From positions 1 through 64,000 of the forward strand of contig KL647319.1 of assembly GCA_000727475.1 (NCBI GenBank): DNA of 64,000 bases, written 5' to 3'. Shown piece by piece: positions 49,301 through 61,170 of the stretch. Below the pieces are notes generated by a model that worked only from the letters and a program-made list of their open reading frames with translations, had not been told where the DNA came from and made no database searches. The first letter of the stretch is position 1. Every line of letters starts with the position of its first letter. The position numbers and the translations under genes are program-made. The DNA comes from Sarcocystis neurona. Taxonomy: Eukaryota > Apicomplexa > Conoidasida > Eucoccidiorida > Sarcocystidae.

Positions 49301-52300
49301 TCTACGCCAGCACACATATATATATGTCACTATCGCTGTCTCGCCTGTCTCGTCTCTGCTGTCTCCGTCTCGCCGTGTCTCGTCTCTTCTCTCGGTGTCC
49401 CTTTTTCTCCCATTTCTTCCTTTTCTCTTTTCTCTTTTCTGTGTCTACTGGTTGCAGCGCATGCACCTATGTTTGTGTTTTCTGCCCTCTTCTTCTTCTG
49501 GCTTGTGAGACGACTTCTGACGCATGCAGAGAAATGCAGCCCCCCAGTTGTGTTGCCCGCGGCCGCTTCCTCTTCCTCCCTTCCCCCCTTTTCTCTTCCT
49601 GCTGGAGAAGTTTCTCCGCTTTTCTGTCAACAAAGAGAGTCGGGTCTCTTTCTGGCTGGAGGACCGCACTTCCGCCCGGGCCGCCGTCTCTCCAGCGGCG
49701 TGGCTTCGCCTCGCCCACCTGCCCTCCTCCTCACCCACCCAACTACGCGCATATCTGCATGCATCGCAGAAAGAGCCCCCCTCCCTCTGCACTGTTTTGC
49801 AGGAGATCGCGCGCCTGCGGCTGGTGGACACATTCCCTTTTCTCCTGTTCGCCGCCAGCGTTGCTGCTGTCGCACCTGCTGCTGCCGCCCCTCCTCCTGC
49901 CCTACCACTGGTGACTTAGCGCCTCAGCAGCAGTGATGCGTCTGTGCGGATTATATTCGAGCATGCGAGCGAGCAAGTCCAGCCCGTCGAGGTCTAGCTT
50001 CCCCTGGAGGACGGCGTTCAAAGTCTGTCGCTTGTCGTGTTCGCTGAAGTAGTGACTGTCCGCTCTGTTGCGGAACGGGTAGCTCTGCAGCCTGCACAAA
50101 GAGAAGGAAACGCCGCAGCAGCAGCTTGGCGAGGAGTCCCAGCCAAAGAAGGGCACGAAGAAGACACGAGGCGGAAACGCAGCGACGAAAGAGTTCCTCG
50201 CGGACGACGCAGCGACGGGAGAATATCTACGCGGTGCTGGCAGGATCAACTACGTTGGCGGGTCGCCTTCTTCCATGTGTGTGCTGCAGCGCCGCACATA
50301 GATATGCATGCGTGTGGGCGGGGGGGTGTGGCTGGGTGCTACGCATGTATAGAGAGATATACAGCAATACAGATGGTGCACACCGATGAAAATAACAAGA
50401 CGAAGGAATACGTGTGGAGAGAGAAGACCTGCGAGAGAAAGACGGAGAGGCCGTAATAGTGCGGTAGAGGACAAAGCAGCTGGAGACGGAGACACGGAGA
50501 CAGAGACACGGAGACGGAAGGGCAAAGAGAGTGACATTCGGCTCTTCACACAGAATTTATAGACACGTTTGAAAGTGTCTGGAAATTAAAAGTGAGAGAC
50601 ACACGAGTAGACGTACACCGATACAGAAGAAGAAGTACAAATATGTACGTATACATACATACGTACATGCACAGACACGTACATACATATGTGTGGACGC
50701 ACACATATACATATATATATGTATGCGAATTGAGGAATGTCTGCATGCAGAAATAGATCGTCCTCGCTATATGTGTATATATTTATTCTCTCTCTATACA
50801 CACACTCCGAGCGTCGTACTGCCTCTACGTATATTCTCTCTCTCTGTGTATATGTATACATATATATGTATGTATAGACTCTAGGCGTCGTCCCCTATAT
50901 ATGTGTGCATGTTATATATGTATATTTAGGACAGTTTGTACCTGTCTGTGTATATATATTGTCTCCCTCTCTCCCTCTCTATATATGTATTCTCTAAGGC
51001 TCGTATACTCCAGATACACGTACGTAGGATGTAGGACAATGTGTATCTGCCTATATACGTATATTCTCTCTATATATATATACACGCACACACACAAAGC
51101 GTACCACATATATGTACTATATATGTATATATACAGGCGCTTAGAGCATTATATATATGTGTATGTAGTATAATCTGCGTCTATGCATGTATATTATATA
51201 CGTGTGTAGATGTGTACACACACACAGAGACAAAGAGACAAAGACAGAGAAACCCAGACATGTTGATGCATGCAAAGGTTATACGAGAGTCTACGTAGGT
51301 AAGTTGGAGAGATATAGAGAGGTGTACAGGGTCTTCCTTCTTTTCCGCTGTTTCTCTATCCTTTTCTCTTTGCATGCGAACCGACTCCTGCGCATTCGTG
51401 TGCGGGTTCGTGGAGACACGCGTGCCTGTTTGTAGACGGCCGGCTTCGTCGCTTCTTCTTCTTCATATAAAAACTGCCTCGCTGCCTGCGTTCGTACTCG
51501 TGCAGCTTTCTTCTGTTCCTTCCTCACTTAGAAACTTCCTCCTCCCTACTTTGCTGCTGCTGCAGCTGCTGCTGTGCCGCCCAAGTCAGAGGTGACTCGT
51601 GTAGTCAGTCGCGCTTCCCTATTCAGCGCTGATCAGCTGCTGCGTCCTTGCTTCTGCTGCTCCTGCTGCTCTCGCTGCCGCTGCTGCCGCTGGTAGGGCT
51701 GCTGCTCCTGCTAATGGGTGCCGCTGCTGCTGCCGTTACTGCTGCTGTTGTTATGGCTGTTGCTGCTGTTGCGAGGGCTGCTGCTGTTGCTGCTGCAGCA
51801 GGCTGCACCTCTTCAGCAGCACCGTCCTGTCACCGGCTCTGCTTCACGTAGAAGTCGAGCTTCTCTTCCTGCTTCAGTCCCAAATATAAAATTCTACGAA
51901 GAGGACCCTACGCCAACGTGGTCACTTTCGACTTTCGTCTTTCCCCTTCCTCTTCTCATCTTGCGGCTGCTACTGCTGCGCACGTAGAAACAAGCATATC
52001 TATCTATCTCTCACTCTCTATATAAATATGTATGCAAATATATATATATATATATATATAAACAGTCCTACAGTCACATGGGCTTGCCACATGAATATGT
52101 CCATATGTATACGCTTCTGTGCTACTCCTAATGTTGTGCCCTGGCGTTCTTCTCCCTGTTGCTGCCACAGATATACATATAGCAGCAACGGATAGCATAT
52201 TGTCTCCGTCCACCACCGCCACCAGGACAGAGCAGCAGGGAGGAGTTCCCTTCGTATGAGGAGCACACTTTTGTACAACCGCTGCTTCGTCTTTTCCTTT

Positions 52301-55300
52301 CTGCGGATCCTTTTCCTGCGGCTGTTCTTCTTCTCTCTGCCTGTCTTCCCCTTTTCTCCGCCATGTTGCGGTGTACTTCCACTCGTTTCCGTCTTCTTCG
52401 TGTTTTGTTTTCGTGTCTTTTCTGTCCCTTTTCGTCCCTCCCTTCCCTTTGTGACCTGCGCCCTCCTCGCTTTACGCTCCTGCTGCGTCTGGGAGAAGAA
52501 GTACCTGCAGCAGTTGATCCACTCTTCTTCTGTTGGCGTCCCGAGAACTTTCGTAACACGAATTAAAACTTCAAATTCTTGGGTCCCCTTGAAAAGGGGA
52601 ATGCCTCGGATCATTTCTGCGATGATACATCCGGCACTCCACACGTCGACGCCCAGCCCGTAGTGCGCCGCCAGGCCTCCCTGTCCACAGTAAAAAGAAG
52701 AGTCAAGCCAGAGCTGTCTTCCTTTTTGGGGTCTCTCGAGCGCAGCAGCAACTGCCCCGGCCAGCTCCTAGGTCCACTCCGAAGCAGCAGCAGCAGGAGA
52801 GGCGGCAGCAGCAGGAAAGAAGCGACGGCAGCACCAGGGGAAGAAGAGGCAACAACAGCAGCAGCAGGAGGCAGAGAAGAGGCAGAACAGCCGCAGCGAA
52901 AGAAGAGCAGCAGTCGCGGGAAAAAAAGTGATGGCAGCAGCAGGGAAAGAAGAGGCGACAACAGCAGCAGCAGGCGAGAAGACAGTAGCAGCAGAACGCA
53001 AAGAAGCACCCGCGTCACCAACAGACAAAGAGGCAGCAGCAGCAGCAGCAGGAGGGAAAGAAGCAGCGGCAGCGCGGGGACAGTGGCGGAAGAAGCAGCC
53101 AAATTGCCGTGGGCAGCACACAGGCACCCGGAGCAGCAGCAGCTGCTGCACCGAGTGTCGGGGAGTGCCCCTTTCTGCGCCAGCCGTTTGACGTGGACGA
53201 CTACAAGCGGCAGCAGCAGCAAGATTCTCCGCGAGCAAGTGCGGACGCCTGTGTGGAGGCGCTAATAAAGAAAACCAACACAGAAAGGAAAGGAGAAGAA
53301 AGAGGAAGAAAGCCAGGAGATGGAGGAGAGGAGAAGCAACTGTTGGCCACCGCGAGCAGAAGCAGCAGCAGCAGCGACGCAAGTGGCGCGGCAGCATCAG
53401 TCCCACACAAGCGATACAAGAAGCAGCAGCAGCAGCACGACTCAGCAGCAGTAAAACGAGTCAACAGCAGCAGCAGCAGATCCAGCAGCAGCAGCAGATC
53501 CAGCAGCGGAAGCAGGACCCAGAAGCAGTGACAGGACCCAGCAGCAGTAGCAGCAGACCGCCCCCGCAGTCGGTGCAGATCCAGCAGCAGTGGCAGCAGA
53601 GCGAGGAGAGAAGAAACGGAGGGAAGCACCTCGCCGGCAAAAAGAGTGGATTCTCTCTGAGTGTTGAACTGCATGCGGCCGAGGAGGACTTCGAGAGGCC
53701 GGTAGTAGATGGTGCAGACGGTGGGAGTGACGTCCCCGGCGTCCGAACGAAGTTCTCTGCAAAGCCCGAGGTCTCCGATTTTTAGCAGCGCCGTGCTTGG
53801 GTCAGTATTCGTTAACATCAAGTTGTCCGGCTTCAAATCTCTGTGGCACCGCTGCAGAAGACAACAACGGGGGGCGCGCGGGCCCGCGCAGCAGCAGACA
53901 GCCGTCCACTTCTGTGCTGTCCAGACACGGAGGCACAGGCGAAGAAAGAGCAAAACGGGGGGAGACGGAAGGCATATATATACATGCAGGACACACAGAG
54001 AGAGAGACGCGCACACACGCATGCATACTTCGAAAATGCGTATTTACAGGGAGACACGGAGACAGAAAGGAGAGGAAAAGACAGAGACAGATAGAAGACA
54101 TATATTCGCCTTATACACGGAGATGATAAGACGTTCTTCCACATATATATGTGTATATACGTGGATATGGAGACTTCTGCCACCATGCACAGGAAGACAT
54201 ACACACATACCTAAAGAGACACAGTTCCTTCAGTATTCCAAAATTTCTACTTGCTGACAACTTCTCTTCTTCTCTCTATACATATCCATGTACATACTAT
54301 ATATACATGCGTATATGTGACCCAATACCTATATATATGTATATAGGTACGCACACGCATATGTGTGACTCTCTATCCATATATATATGTGATCCACTCT
54401 CTCTGCAGATATATATCTAAAGATATACATATCGCTAAGTTTCTCTTCATATATACATCTATATACACACACATATATATACACATGTCGCCAACTTTGT
54501 GTCCATACGTGTATATACATACGTGAGACTTTGCATGCATATATATATATATATATGCACATATCGCTGTCTTTCTCTCCATACATATATATGCGTATGT
54601 GTGACTGTGAGTTCCTCTCTGTCTTTGTCTACGCATGTTGCTGGGAGAAGCAGGTAGACGTGTGTCTCCACATATTAGCAGATCTATCGGTTTGCTGCTG
54701 GGCAGAGAGAGGGGCAGAAGAAGGAATAGGACCGGATATCCACGCGTCTTTTCAAAGGCGTTCATCTACTAAACACGTGTTCCGTCGAAAAGGAAAGGAG
54801 CGAAGTATCTTCTCGAGCTGCGCGACACATACGTGTCTAAATGCATGCGAGTGGAAAGATGTTTGTGCCACAAATGAAGAGGAGAGGACCCCGTGCAACG
54901 GGGGGTTCGTCTCTCGTTTGAAAAGGAGAGGAAAGCATCCCTTTCGCCTGTCCTCCCCTCTTCTTCTCCGCCCTTCTCGCCTATGAAGTTCGAAGAAACG
55001 TGCCCAGACACACTGACGTGCTCCGCATGCAGAGACACGGGAGAGCAGAGACAGCAGCAGCACCGGGGGCAGGGTGGCGGTACGCTGAGAAGAACAGAAA
55101 AAGGGCGGATATATACACGCAGCCCCCCCCCCAACCCCCCGGCCAGGGGCAGACACACGCGCAGCCACTGCACGGAAGGAGTGCTGGTCTTCTTCTCCGT
55201 ACGGTGGGCCTGCATGCGGGCTGCTGGCACGGGCTGATAAGGAAGCGCGAAGGAAGACGCACTTGTAGATTTCTTCGTTTATAGCGCAGCAGAATGCGGG

Positions 55301-58300
55301 ACTGGTGGGTGGGGCTCACCAGAGCCAAGAGCGGCGAGGTCGGGCACCCCTCCTCCTCTCTTCCACCCTCCCACGCCAAAATACGTCGACCTACCTTTCG
55401 GCATTGGGACGGGACATCAAACAAATAGACGCGTAAATATATGTGCGTGCTTGTGTGTATGGGGCTCTATACGTGCGTGTGTGGAGGTATATACGGATGT
55501 GTGTATACGTGTGTATATGTGTATATACATAGGGATATATGTGTGTACGTAGGGATGTATGTATATACGTAGTAGAGTTGTGTCTATATATGTATGTGTG
55601 GGTGGATGGATATGTGTATGAATATATATATGTACGTGTATATACGTGCCCGTGCAGATAGATATGTGCGTCGGTATCCATACACAGACATATGTTTGTT
55701 TCGGCATATATGTGTAGAACGTCATTTCTTAGGGGGGCGTAGAAGTCTATTCGAAAGAGACTGACATTTTCGCTGTGAAGAAATGCAAGACCGTTGAGAA
55801 ATTGAAACGCGAGACGCTTGGCATGCCGGAGCGGCAGTCCCCAGTTCATCGCAGGAAGAAATCCTCCTCCTTCCGCAGAAGAGGAAGACGAAGACTCGCT
55901 GCTGCTGTCGTTGCTGCTGCTACTGCTGCTGCTGCTACTGCTGCTGCTGCTATTGCTGCTGCTGTTGCTGCTGCTGTTGCTGCTGCTGTTGCTGCTGCTG
56001 TTGCTGCTGCTATTGCTGCTGCTGTTGCTGCTGCTGTTGCTGCTGCTACTGCTGCTGCTGTTGCTGCTGCTGTTGCTGCTGCTGTCCTGCGACCCTGCGA
56101 GTCCGTCTGCTGCTCCTGCTGCTGCTGCTCCAGCTCCTGCTGCTGCTGTCGTTGCTGTGGCTGCTGTGCGATGCAAGGTGAGCAGCTTTTTTAGGTCCCC
56201 GCCGGCGCAGAATTCGTAAGCAGCAAAAACGAAGTTCTGCGTTGCAGGACGAAGTTCTTCCTTCTTTATTTGCTGTCGCAGATGCTCCGCCTGCTGTTGA
56301 GAAAGGTGTTGCTGCTGCTGCTGCAGCCACGCCTGTCGCTGCTGATTTATCGCGTGGGAAAGTGCCGGAAGCGGATCAACGAAGAGGTACTCCATTCTCA
56401 CAACATTCGGATGCTGTCCGCAGCTCTGCAGAGGAAACATTTAGCCCCATCGTACAGAAGAAAGAATAGACACATCCTCGTATTTCCCTGACCACCTCTC
56501 ACAGAAATTTCTAGGTGTACACAGGGACACAGACAGGAAGAGAAATAGACACACACACATAGATAGACACACAGGCACGAATATATGCATGTACTTAGGA
56601 ACAAAAAAGCGTATACACGTATAGAGTTATATTCATAAATAACACATATATATATATATATACACGTACTGTAACATATATATATGGACACATAGGCGTA
56701 CATACATAGGCAGATATAGAGTCACATATATATGTATGCGTATCTACAGATAGATAATCGTACCCCCCAATATACATATATGAATGAAAATATGTAGATA
56801 AATATATTCTCTAACATCAATTATATATATAGATATATGCGAACATATAGAGACAGACGCACAATCATACATATATATATGTGTATCTAAAAAGAGACAT
56901 ATATGTCCATACATGTATATATATGTATATGTATATACATTAGATGGGTACATATATATGTATATTACTTATATATAGATATATGTGTAATTTATATGTG
57001 TGACAGATGTGTCAGTATGCTGGCGGATACGTTAAAGATGAAACGTTGTGAAGAGGCGTGGCGTTTTAGACGGAGGCATGGACGCTGAAAAGTTCCTTTT
57101 TTTATAAAAGACAAAATTCCCCATTTTATTTTCTCTGAACATCTTCAAAAGAGACCTCTCCATGCAAATATGTCACCCAAATACTTTTATAGGAAGAATT
57201 CAAGAAATATTCAAACGTACACACAAACATACCACTGCATAGCACATACATATATATGTACACGTATAGACTTATACACATACGTACAGATACATAAATA
57301 TATACATATATACATACACACAGCTACACATCATATATATATACACATGCATACAGCCACTTCTCACATATATATGTACACAGGTACATATCACATATAT
57401 AGATATATATATACATACACACAGCTACGTATCATACATATATATACACACATACATACAGCTACTTCACACATATATGTACCCCCGTACATATCATATA
57501 TATATATACATATATATACATACACACAGCTACATATATATATACATACATACATACAGTCACTTGTCAGATATATGTACACAGGTACATATCATATATA
57601 TATACACACACACATACATACGGCTACTTCTCACATATATGTGTACCCCGGTATGTATCATATATATATGTATACATATATATGCATACACACAGCTACA
57701 TATCATTTACATATATACATACACACTACTACATATCATATATATATATATACACATATATACATACACACAACTACATATATATATATAGCTATATATC
57801 ATATATATGTATATATATACAGCTAGATATCACATATATATGTATACAGCTATATATTACATATATATGTATACAGCTACGTATCACAAATATGTATACA
57901 GCTAGATATCACATATATATATATATATATACAGCTACGTATCACATATATGTATACAGCTACGTATCACAAATATGTATACAGCTAGATATCACATATA
58001 TATGTATACAGCTACGTATCACATATATATGCTTTTGAGTCTGTGCTCTCGCCTCTTACACACCCACATACACATACACACACATATACGTGCGTACGTA
58101 TTTTACATATATATACATATATATACATACACACAGGTACATATCATATATATATATGTATGTACACAGGATGTTCATTTTATCTGTCGATAGTAGAGGG
58201 ATGTGTGCGAGGAATTGAAGTGGTGGGGCGCGCGTCAAATTATTTTTTCGCGTGTCTCCCGGCAGGAAGGTCGCCGTCCTTTCGATTTCTTTTTTTTGCT

Positions 58301-59066
58301 GTTTGTCTCTCTGTCTGTCCCTCTCTTTTTCGCTGGACGGCGGTCTGCGAGGCAGCAGCTTTCTTGAAGAATAAGAAGAAAAAAGGCGCCTTCTGTTATA
58401 TATGTGTGGGTGTGGGGGCGTTTCTTGGGCTGCTTTTCCTTCCCTGCCCTCCGTGCTGCTAACAGTCTGCCTGCCACAAACAAACGCACAGCTGGTGAGA
58501 CCTCCCCGTCACTCTTTTTTTTCTCTTCTTCGCTTTCTTCTTCTTTTCTTCTTCTTCTCTTCATCGCTTTCTTCTGTTCTTCTTCTTCTGTTTTTCTTCT
58601 TCCCGTCTTTTCCGTCTCCTACTTGGGAGTCTTCGGTTTCGGCTTTGCTGCTGCTGCTGCGGTTGCTGCGATGGGCCACTGCTGCTCCAACAAAACTTCA
58701 GCGCCAGTCTCACATATGACCTTCAACACTTCTTTTCCTTTATCTACAAATCTTCGCTTTACCTCTTCTCCTCATTTTCTCTCTGTTAAGTGCCTCCCTC
58801 TCTTCTAACAATGTGCTGGCCGTGGCTCTTCTTCGAAGACACACACACACATATACTCACATATACGAACACAAATATATCTTCCACGTGTTGCCGCACA
58901 TCTCCTTGCAGCCTCGTTTATCTCCCAGACATACACACATGTAGATATATATACATATATATACGTACGCAGATATATACAAATACACACATATACATAT
59001 ACCCACACACACACATATACTCACACACATTTACATACACATACGTGTATATAAATATATATACAG

Positions 59067-59097
<31 letters not shown>

Positions 59098-60329
59098 GAT
59101 GTAGACTCATACAGATACACATGTATATATATATCTATGTATTTCAATACATATAAGTGCGCATATGCATATATATATATGTATATACATATAAATACGT
59201 ACACTTATACACATATATATAGAGGGGGAGAAGTATGTGATTGCTTTATGCATACATATATGCACGTATATATACATATATAGACGGATAGATGTGTTGA
59301 CATACATGTATGTGCACGTATGCATATATATACCCATAAATACGTACACTTACATATACATATATATATAGAGAGAGAGAGAGAGAAGTATTTGCTTGCT
59401 TCATACATACATATTTGTGCACAAATACATATATACACATAAATGCGTACACTTCCATATATACATATATAGAGAGAGAGATAGAGAAGTATGCGACTGC
59501 TTCACACATACATATAAATACGTCTATCTATACATATATATGTATATATACATACAGATATACACATACATACTAACAAACACATATACAGCTGCACGGA
59601 CAGAAGTGTGTGATTGCTTTCGCGTACGAGAAGAAGTGCCCACACATTAAATAAAGAAGTGCCGTTTGTGGACTCGTGTGAGAGAAGCCACGGGATGCAG
59701 ACAGCGTCGATTCTGCTGCTCTCCTCTCGCAGAGGCGTGCGTTTTAAAGGTGGGACTTGCCAGCCAGCTAGCGACACACACACACTCACACATACCCATA
59801 GACACACATACACAGAGCAGAGAAGACGAGGAAATCGACTTACAGCAACAGCAGAAAGTTCTCGCACAGTCGTGCAACTGATGCCTTCGTCCATAATCGT
59901 CCTCGTTTCATCTTTGTAGTACTTCACGGCGAAGTATTTGGGCTCGGCTTTCCTCTTCTTCTTCTCTGCAGGAGGAGCTGCTCCCTCCGGGCTCTCTTCT
60001 TTTCCTGCTGCTGCTGCTTCCTCACCTTCCTCCCCACACGTCTTTTCTTCGTCGTCCTCGTCTTCTCTCGGGAGAGTCTCGAGAGCAGAAACAGCAGCAA
60101 CAGAGGAAGAAGAAGAAGCGGAAGCGGCGACCGCTTCGCTTCGGCAGCGTCTCTTTCGCAGGAGGAGGTCTATCCCCGCAGCCGCAGCCGTTCTTTTCTT
60201 CCTGTGGCTGCTGCTGCTGCAGTCATTACTGCTGCTGCTAGACTCTTCTTCCTCGTCTCCTTCCTCTTCATCTTCTTCTTCGACGGCTTTGTAGACGTCC
60301 CCGTATGTCCCTCCGCCGAGGCGTTCGAT
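43132..60329 (-). CDS. CDK-related protein kinase with homopolymer insertions and very long low-complexity tail
   Basis: Minus-strand exons: 60329-59844, 56425-55766, 53851-53630, 52680-52505, 50091-49906, 47697-47441, then probably 46397-43132; all joins are in phase (about 1,750 codons). Residues counted from the first listed exon: Gly-loop [11 protein letters not shown] (2-12); an acidic/Ser/Ala insertion (about 16-130); FAVKYYK with the ATP-site Lys (136); C-helix [10 protein letters not shown], the PSTAIRE equivalent (Glu 157); [11 protein letters not shown]; a Gln-rich insertion; [13 protein letters not shown]; a Ser/Asn insertion; CHRDLKPDN (Asp 387); DLG instead of DFG (409); T-loop Thr 424; [10 protein letters not shown] instead of [15 protein letters not shown]; a CDK-type C-lobe ending HQWF. 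Catalytic Lys, Glu, HRD and metal-binding Asp are present, so activity is expected. The upstream exon is not settled. Kinase assignment is firm; the subfamily and the tail exon are less so. Confidence 0.85.
46550..47400. other. Intron or spacer with CAG-rich tract between kinase exon six and the tail exon
   Basis: TA/CA-containing sequence (46,660-46,870) is followed by a plus-strand CAG-rich block (46,880-47,350). The block opens a plus-strand frame of 170 codons (Gln/Arg/Ala-rich), which I do not accept as a gene because it lies inside the inferred kinase intron and has no splice partner. Confidence 0.45.
47755..48095. repeat. GGGAGACGG-type minisatellite
   Basis: About 340 bp of imperfect tandem copies built from GGGAGACAGG, GGGGACGGATAG and GGGAGACGGGTAG words, with a higher-order period of roughly 20-25 bp. 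It lies in the kinase intron between 49906 and 47697. Related GAGACGGA words recur at 48,135-48,160, 50,480-50,520, 54,040-54,090 and 60,905-60,960, and inverted at 49,340-49,390. Confidence 0.85.
48550..49330. repeat. TA/CA-rich array with a ~147-bp higher-order repeat
   Basis: Three spaced copies of a segment centred on GTCCACC (near 48,668, 48,817 and 48,958) are each followed by a GTATAC/CCTATC-like stretch and TA runs. Spacing is about 145-150 bp. The array is inside the same kinase intron. Confidence 0.7.
50570..51300. repeat. TA/CA-rich array in a kinase intron
   Basis: Dense TATATA, ATGTAT and CTCTCTC runs, with loosely repeated segments containing TTCTCTCTCTAT and AGGCGT/GAGCGTCGT words. 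It lies in the intron between 52505 and 50091. Confidence 0.7.
51550..51830. repeat. CTG-rich triplet tract within a kinase intron
   Basis: Imperfect CTG/GCT repeats on the plus strand, so CAG in the sense of the kinase gene. The minus-strand frame gives an Ala/Thr/Ser-rich peptide. The flanking kinase exons join in phase without it, so it is treated as intronic, although an alternative exon cannot be excluded. Confidence 0.6.
52700..53610. repeat. CAG-rich tract filling a kinase intron
   Basis: The 949-bp intron between 53630 and 52680 consists largely of plus-strand CAG/GAAG repeats. Several overlapping frames of 85-230 codons are open on both strands here purely because the triplets lack stops. 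Confidence 0.75.
54130..54620. repeat. TA/CA-rich array in a kinase intron
   Basis: Runs of TATATATA with recurring CACATATCGCT and GTGTGACT words spaced about 100-130 bp apart suggest a degenerate higher-order repeat. Not coding. Confidence 0.65.
55430..55720. repeat. GTGTATA-rich simple sequence
   Basis: GTATAC, GTGTGTA and TATGTG words make up nearly the whole stretch, immediately downstream (minus strand) of the kinase exon ending at 55766. It forms the start of the following intron. Confidence 0.7.
55895..56090 (-). repeat. 12-bp coding repeat (Asn-Ser-Ser-Ser)n in a kinase exon
   Basis: About fifteen units of GTTGCTGCTGCT-type sequence (plus strand) encode alternating NSSS on the minus strand, then runs of pure Ser. 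The array lies within the kinase N- to C-lobe region, after [13 protein letters not shown]. Units are nearly identical, which suggests copy number may vary between strains. Confidence 0.85.
56570..57010. repeat. TA-rich simple sequence
   Basis: TATATA and CATATA runs dominate; 57,010-57,170 is an AT-rich unique stretch without repeats. Both lie in the large kinase intron between 59844 and 56425. Confidence 0.7.
57240..58165. repeat. Nested TA/CA minisatellite with CAGCTA units
   Basis: The left part (57,240-57,790) has a ~110-125-bp period with alternating ACACACAGCTAC and CACTTCTCACATATATGTAC segments. The right part (57,810-58,035) is a tighter array of 25-27-bp units TATACAGCTA[GC].[TA]ATCACA followed by TATATATG, in about seven copies. 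In the kinase intron. Confidence 0.8.
58830..59600. repeat. TA/CA array with diverged ~95-145-bp repeats
   Basis: A segment of the form TAAAT.CGTACACTT, TA run, GAGAGAG, AGAAGTAT.TG.TTGCTTCATACATACATA recurs near 59,192, 59,336 and 59,430, with a partial copy near 59,600. It lies just downstream, in the sense of the gene, of kinase exon one of the model. Confidence 0.75.
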
Positions 60330-60589
60330 CTGATGAGAAACCAGCAAAGAGAAACTCACAGCAGAAAAAGAAGAGGTCCCTTTGCAGGGAGAAGACGAAA
60401 CGCGTCAGACAAACAACGGGAGTGCCGCGCGAAGAGTCCACACACGCAGAAACAAAAAAGACGCGGGTGGGGTGTGGCCTCGAGAGGTGGGGAGTGGACT
60501 GGTGGCGGAGACAAAGGAAGGGCGCGCAAAACCAAGGCGCGGTTGATTTGCATGCAGAAAAGGAAGACATGAAGACGAGAGACAGAAAA

Positions 60590-60985
60590 AAAAGTGAAGG
60601 TCCCCCCCCAGGGCCGAAAGGAGGAGGAGGACGACGACTTCTCGAAGACCTCTTCTCTTGCTGCTCTTGCTGCTGCAAGGAAGGGGACTTCTTCCACCGC
60701 GTCGTCCGGAGGCGGTGGAGACGTAGGCACCTTCTGCTGCTGTCCGGAGAAGTGTGCCGGAAGCAGCAGGAAGAGGAGTCGACGGTCAGAGAGGCAAAAA
60801 AAGTCCCTCTCTCGCAAAAGGCAGAAATCCACTGCGAACAGGTGTGCGGAGAAAGTCCAGGCCTCGCGCAGAGGGGAGAGACACGAAAAAGGGGGGAACA
60901 CACAGAGACGGAGGAGACGGAGAATACGGAGAGACGGAGAGACGAGACGGGAGGGGACGTCGAGACTGAAGAGTCTTCATGAAGG
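60590..60985 (+). other. Ambiguous plus-strand Arg/Lys/Ser-rich frame with a good donor
   Basis: A plus-strand frame covers this interval and reaches ATGAAG/GGTAAGTA at about 60,978, a good donor. The peptide (for example KTSSLAALAAARKGTSSTAS, then Arg-rich) looks partly protein-like, but the start is GTG and the Arg-rich end is simply the GAGACGGA minisatellite. It lies opposite the inferred kinase intron. I do not call it a gene. Confidence 0.25.
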
Positions 60986-61170
60986 GTAAGTAAAGGAAGC
61001 GAAGAAAAGAATAGAGGCGCCTCTTTTCTCTGTTCACAAATAAATCTTCTTCGTCGATACTACGCGTGCACCGAAACTCTCGTACACACACGTCATATAT
61101 ATATGCTGCTGTTATATTTTATATAGAGAAGTAATAGATACAGATACATAGATACAGATATATACATTTA

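Noticed and set aside
49897..49908. In-frame TAG directly after HQW in the kinase as the end of the protein
   Set aside because: TG/GTAGGG is also a donor in phase with the acceptor at 47697, and splicing completes the conserved HQWF and adds a coding-like 85-residue exon.
52579..53531. Homopolymer-rich plus-strand frames of 87-228 codons
   Set aside because: They lie in the intron between two kinase exons that join in phase; CAG repeats have no stop codon and keep them open.
57170..59098. Frames of 60-218 codons rich in Tyr, Ile, His and Thr
   Set aside because: They are translations of TA/CA simple repeats with no coding character.
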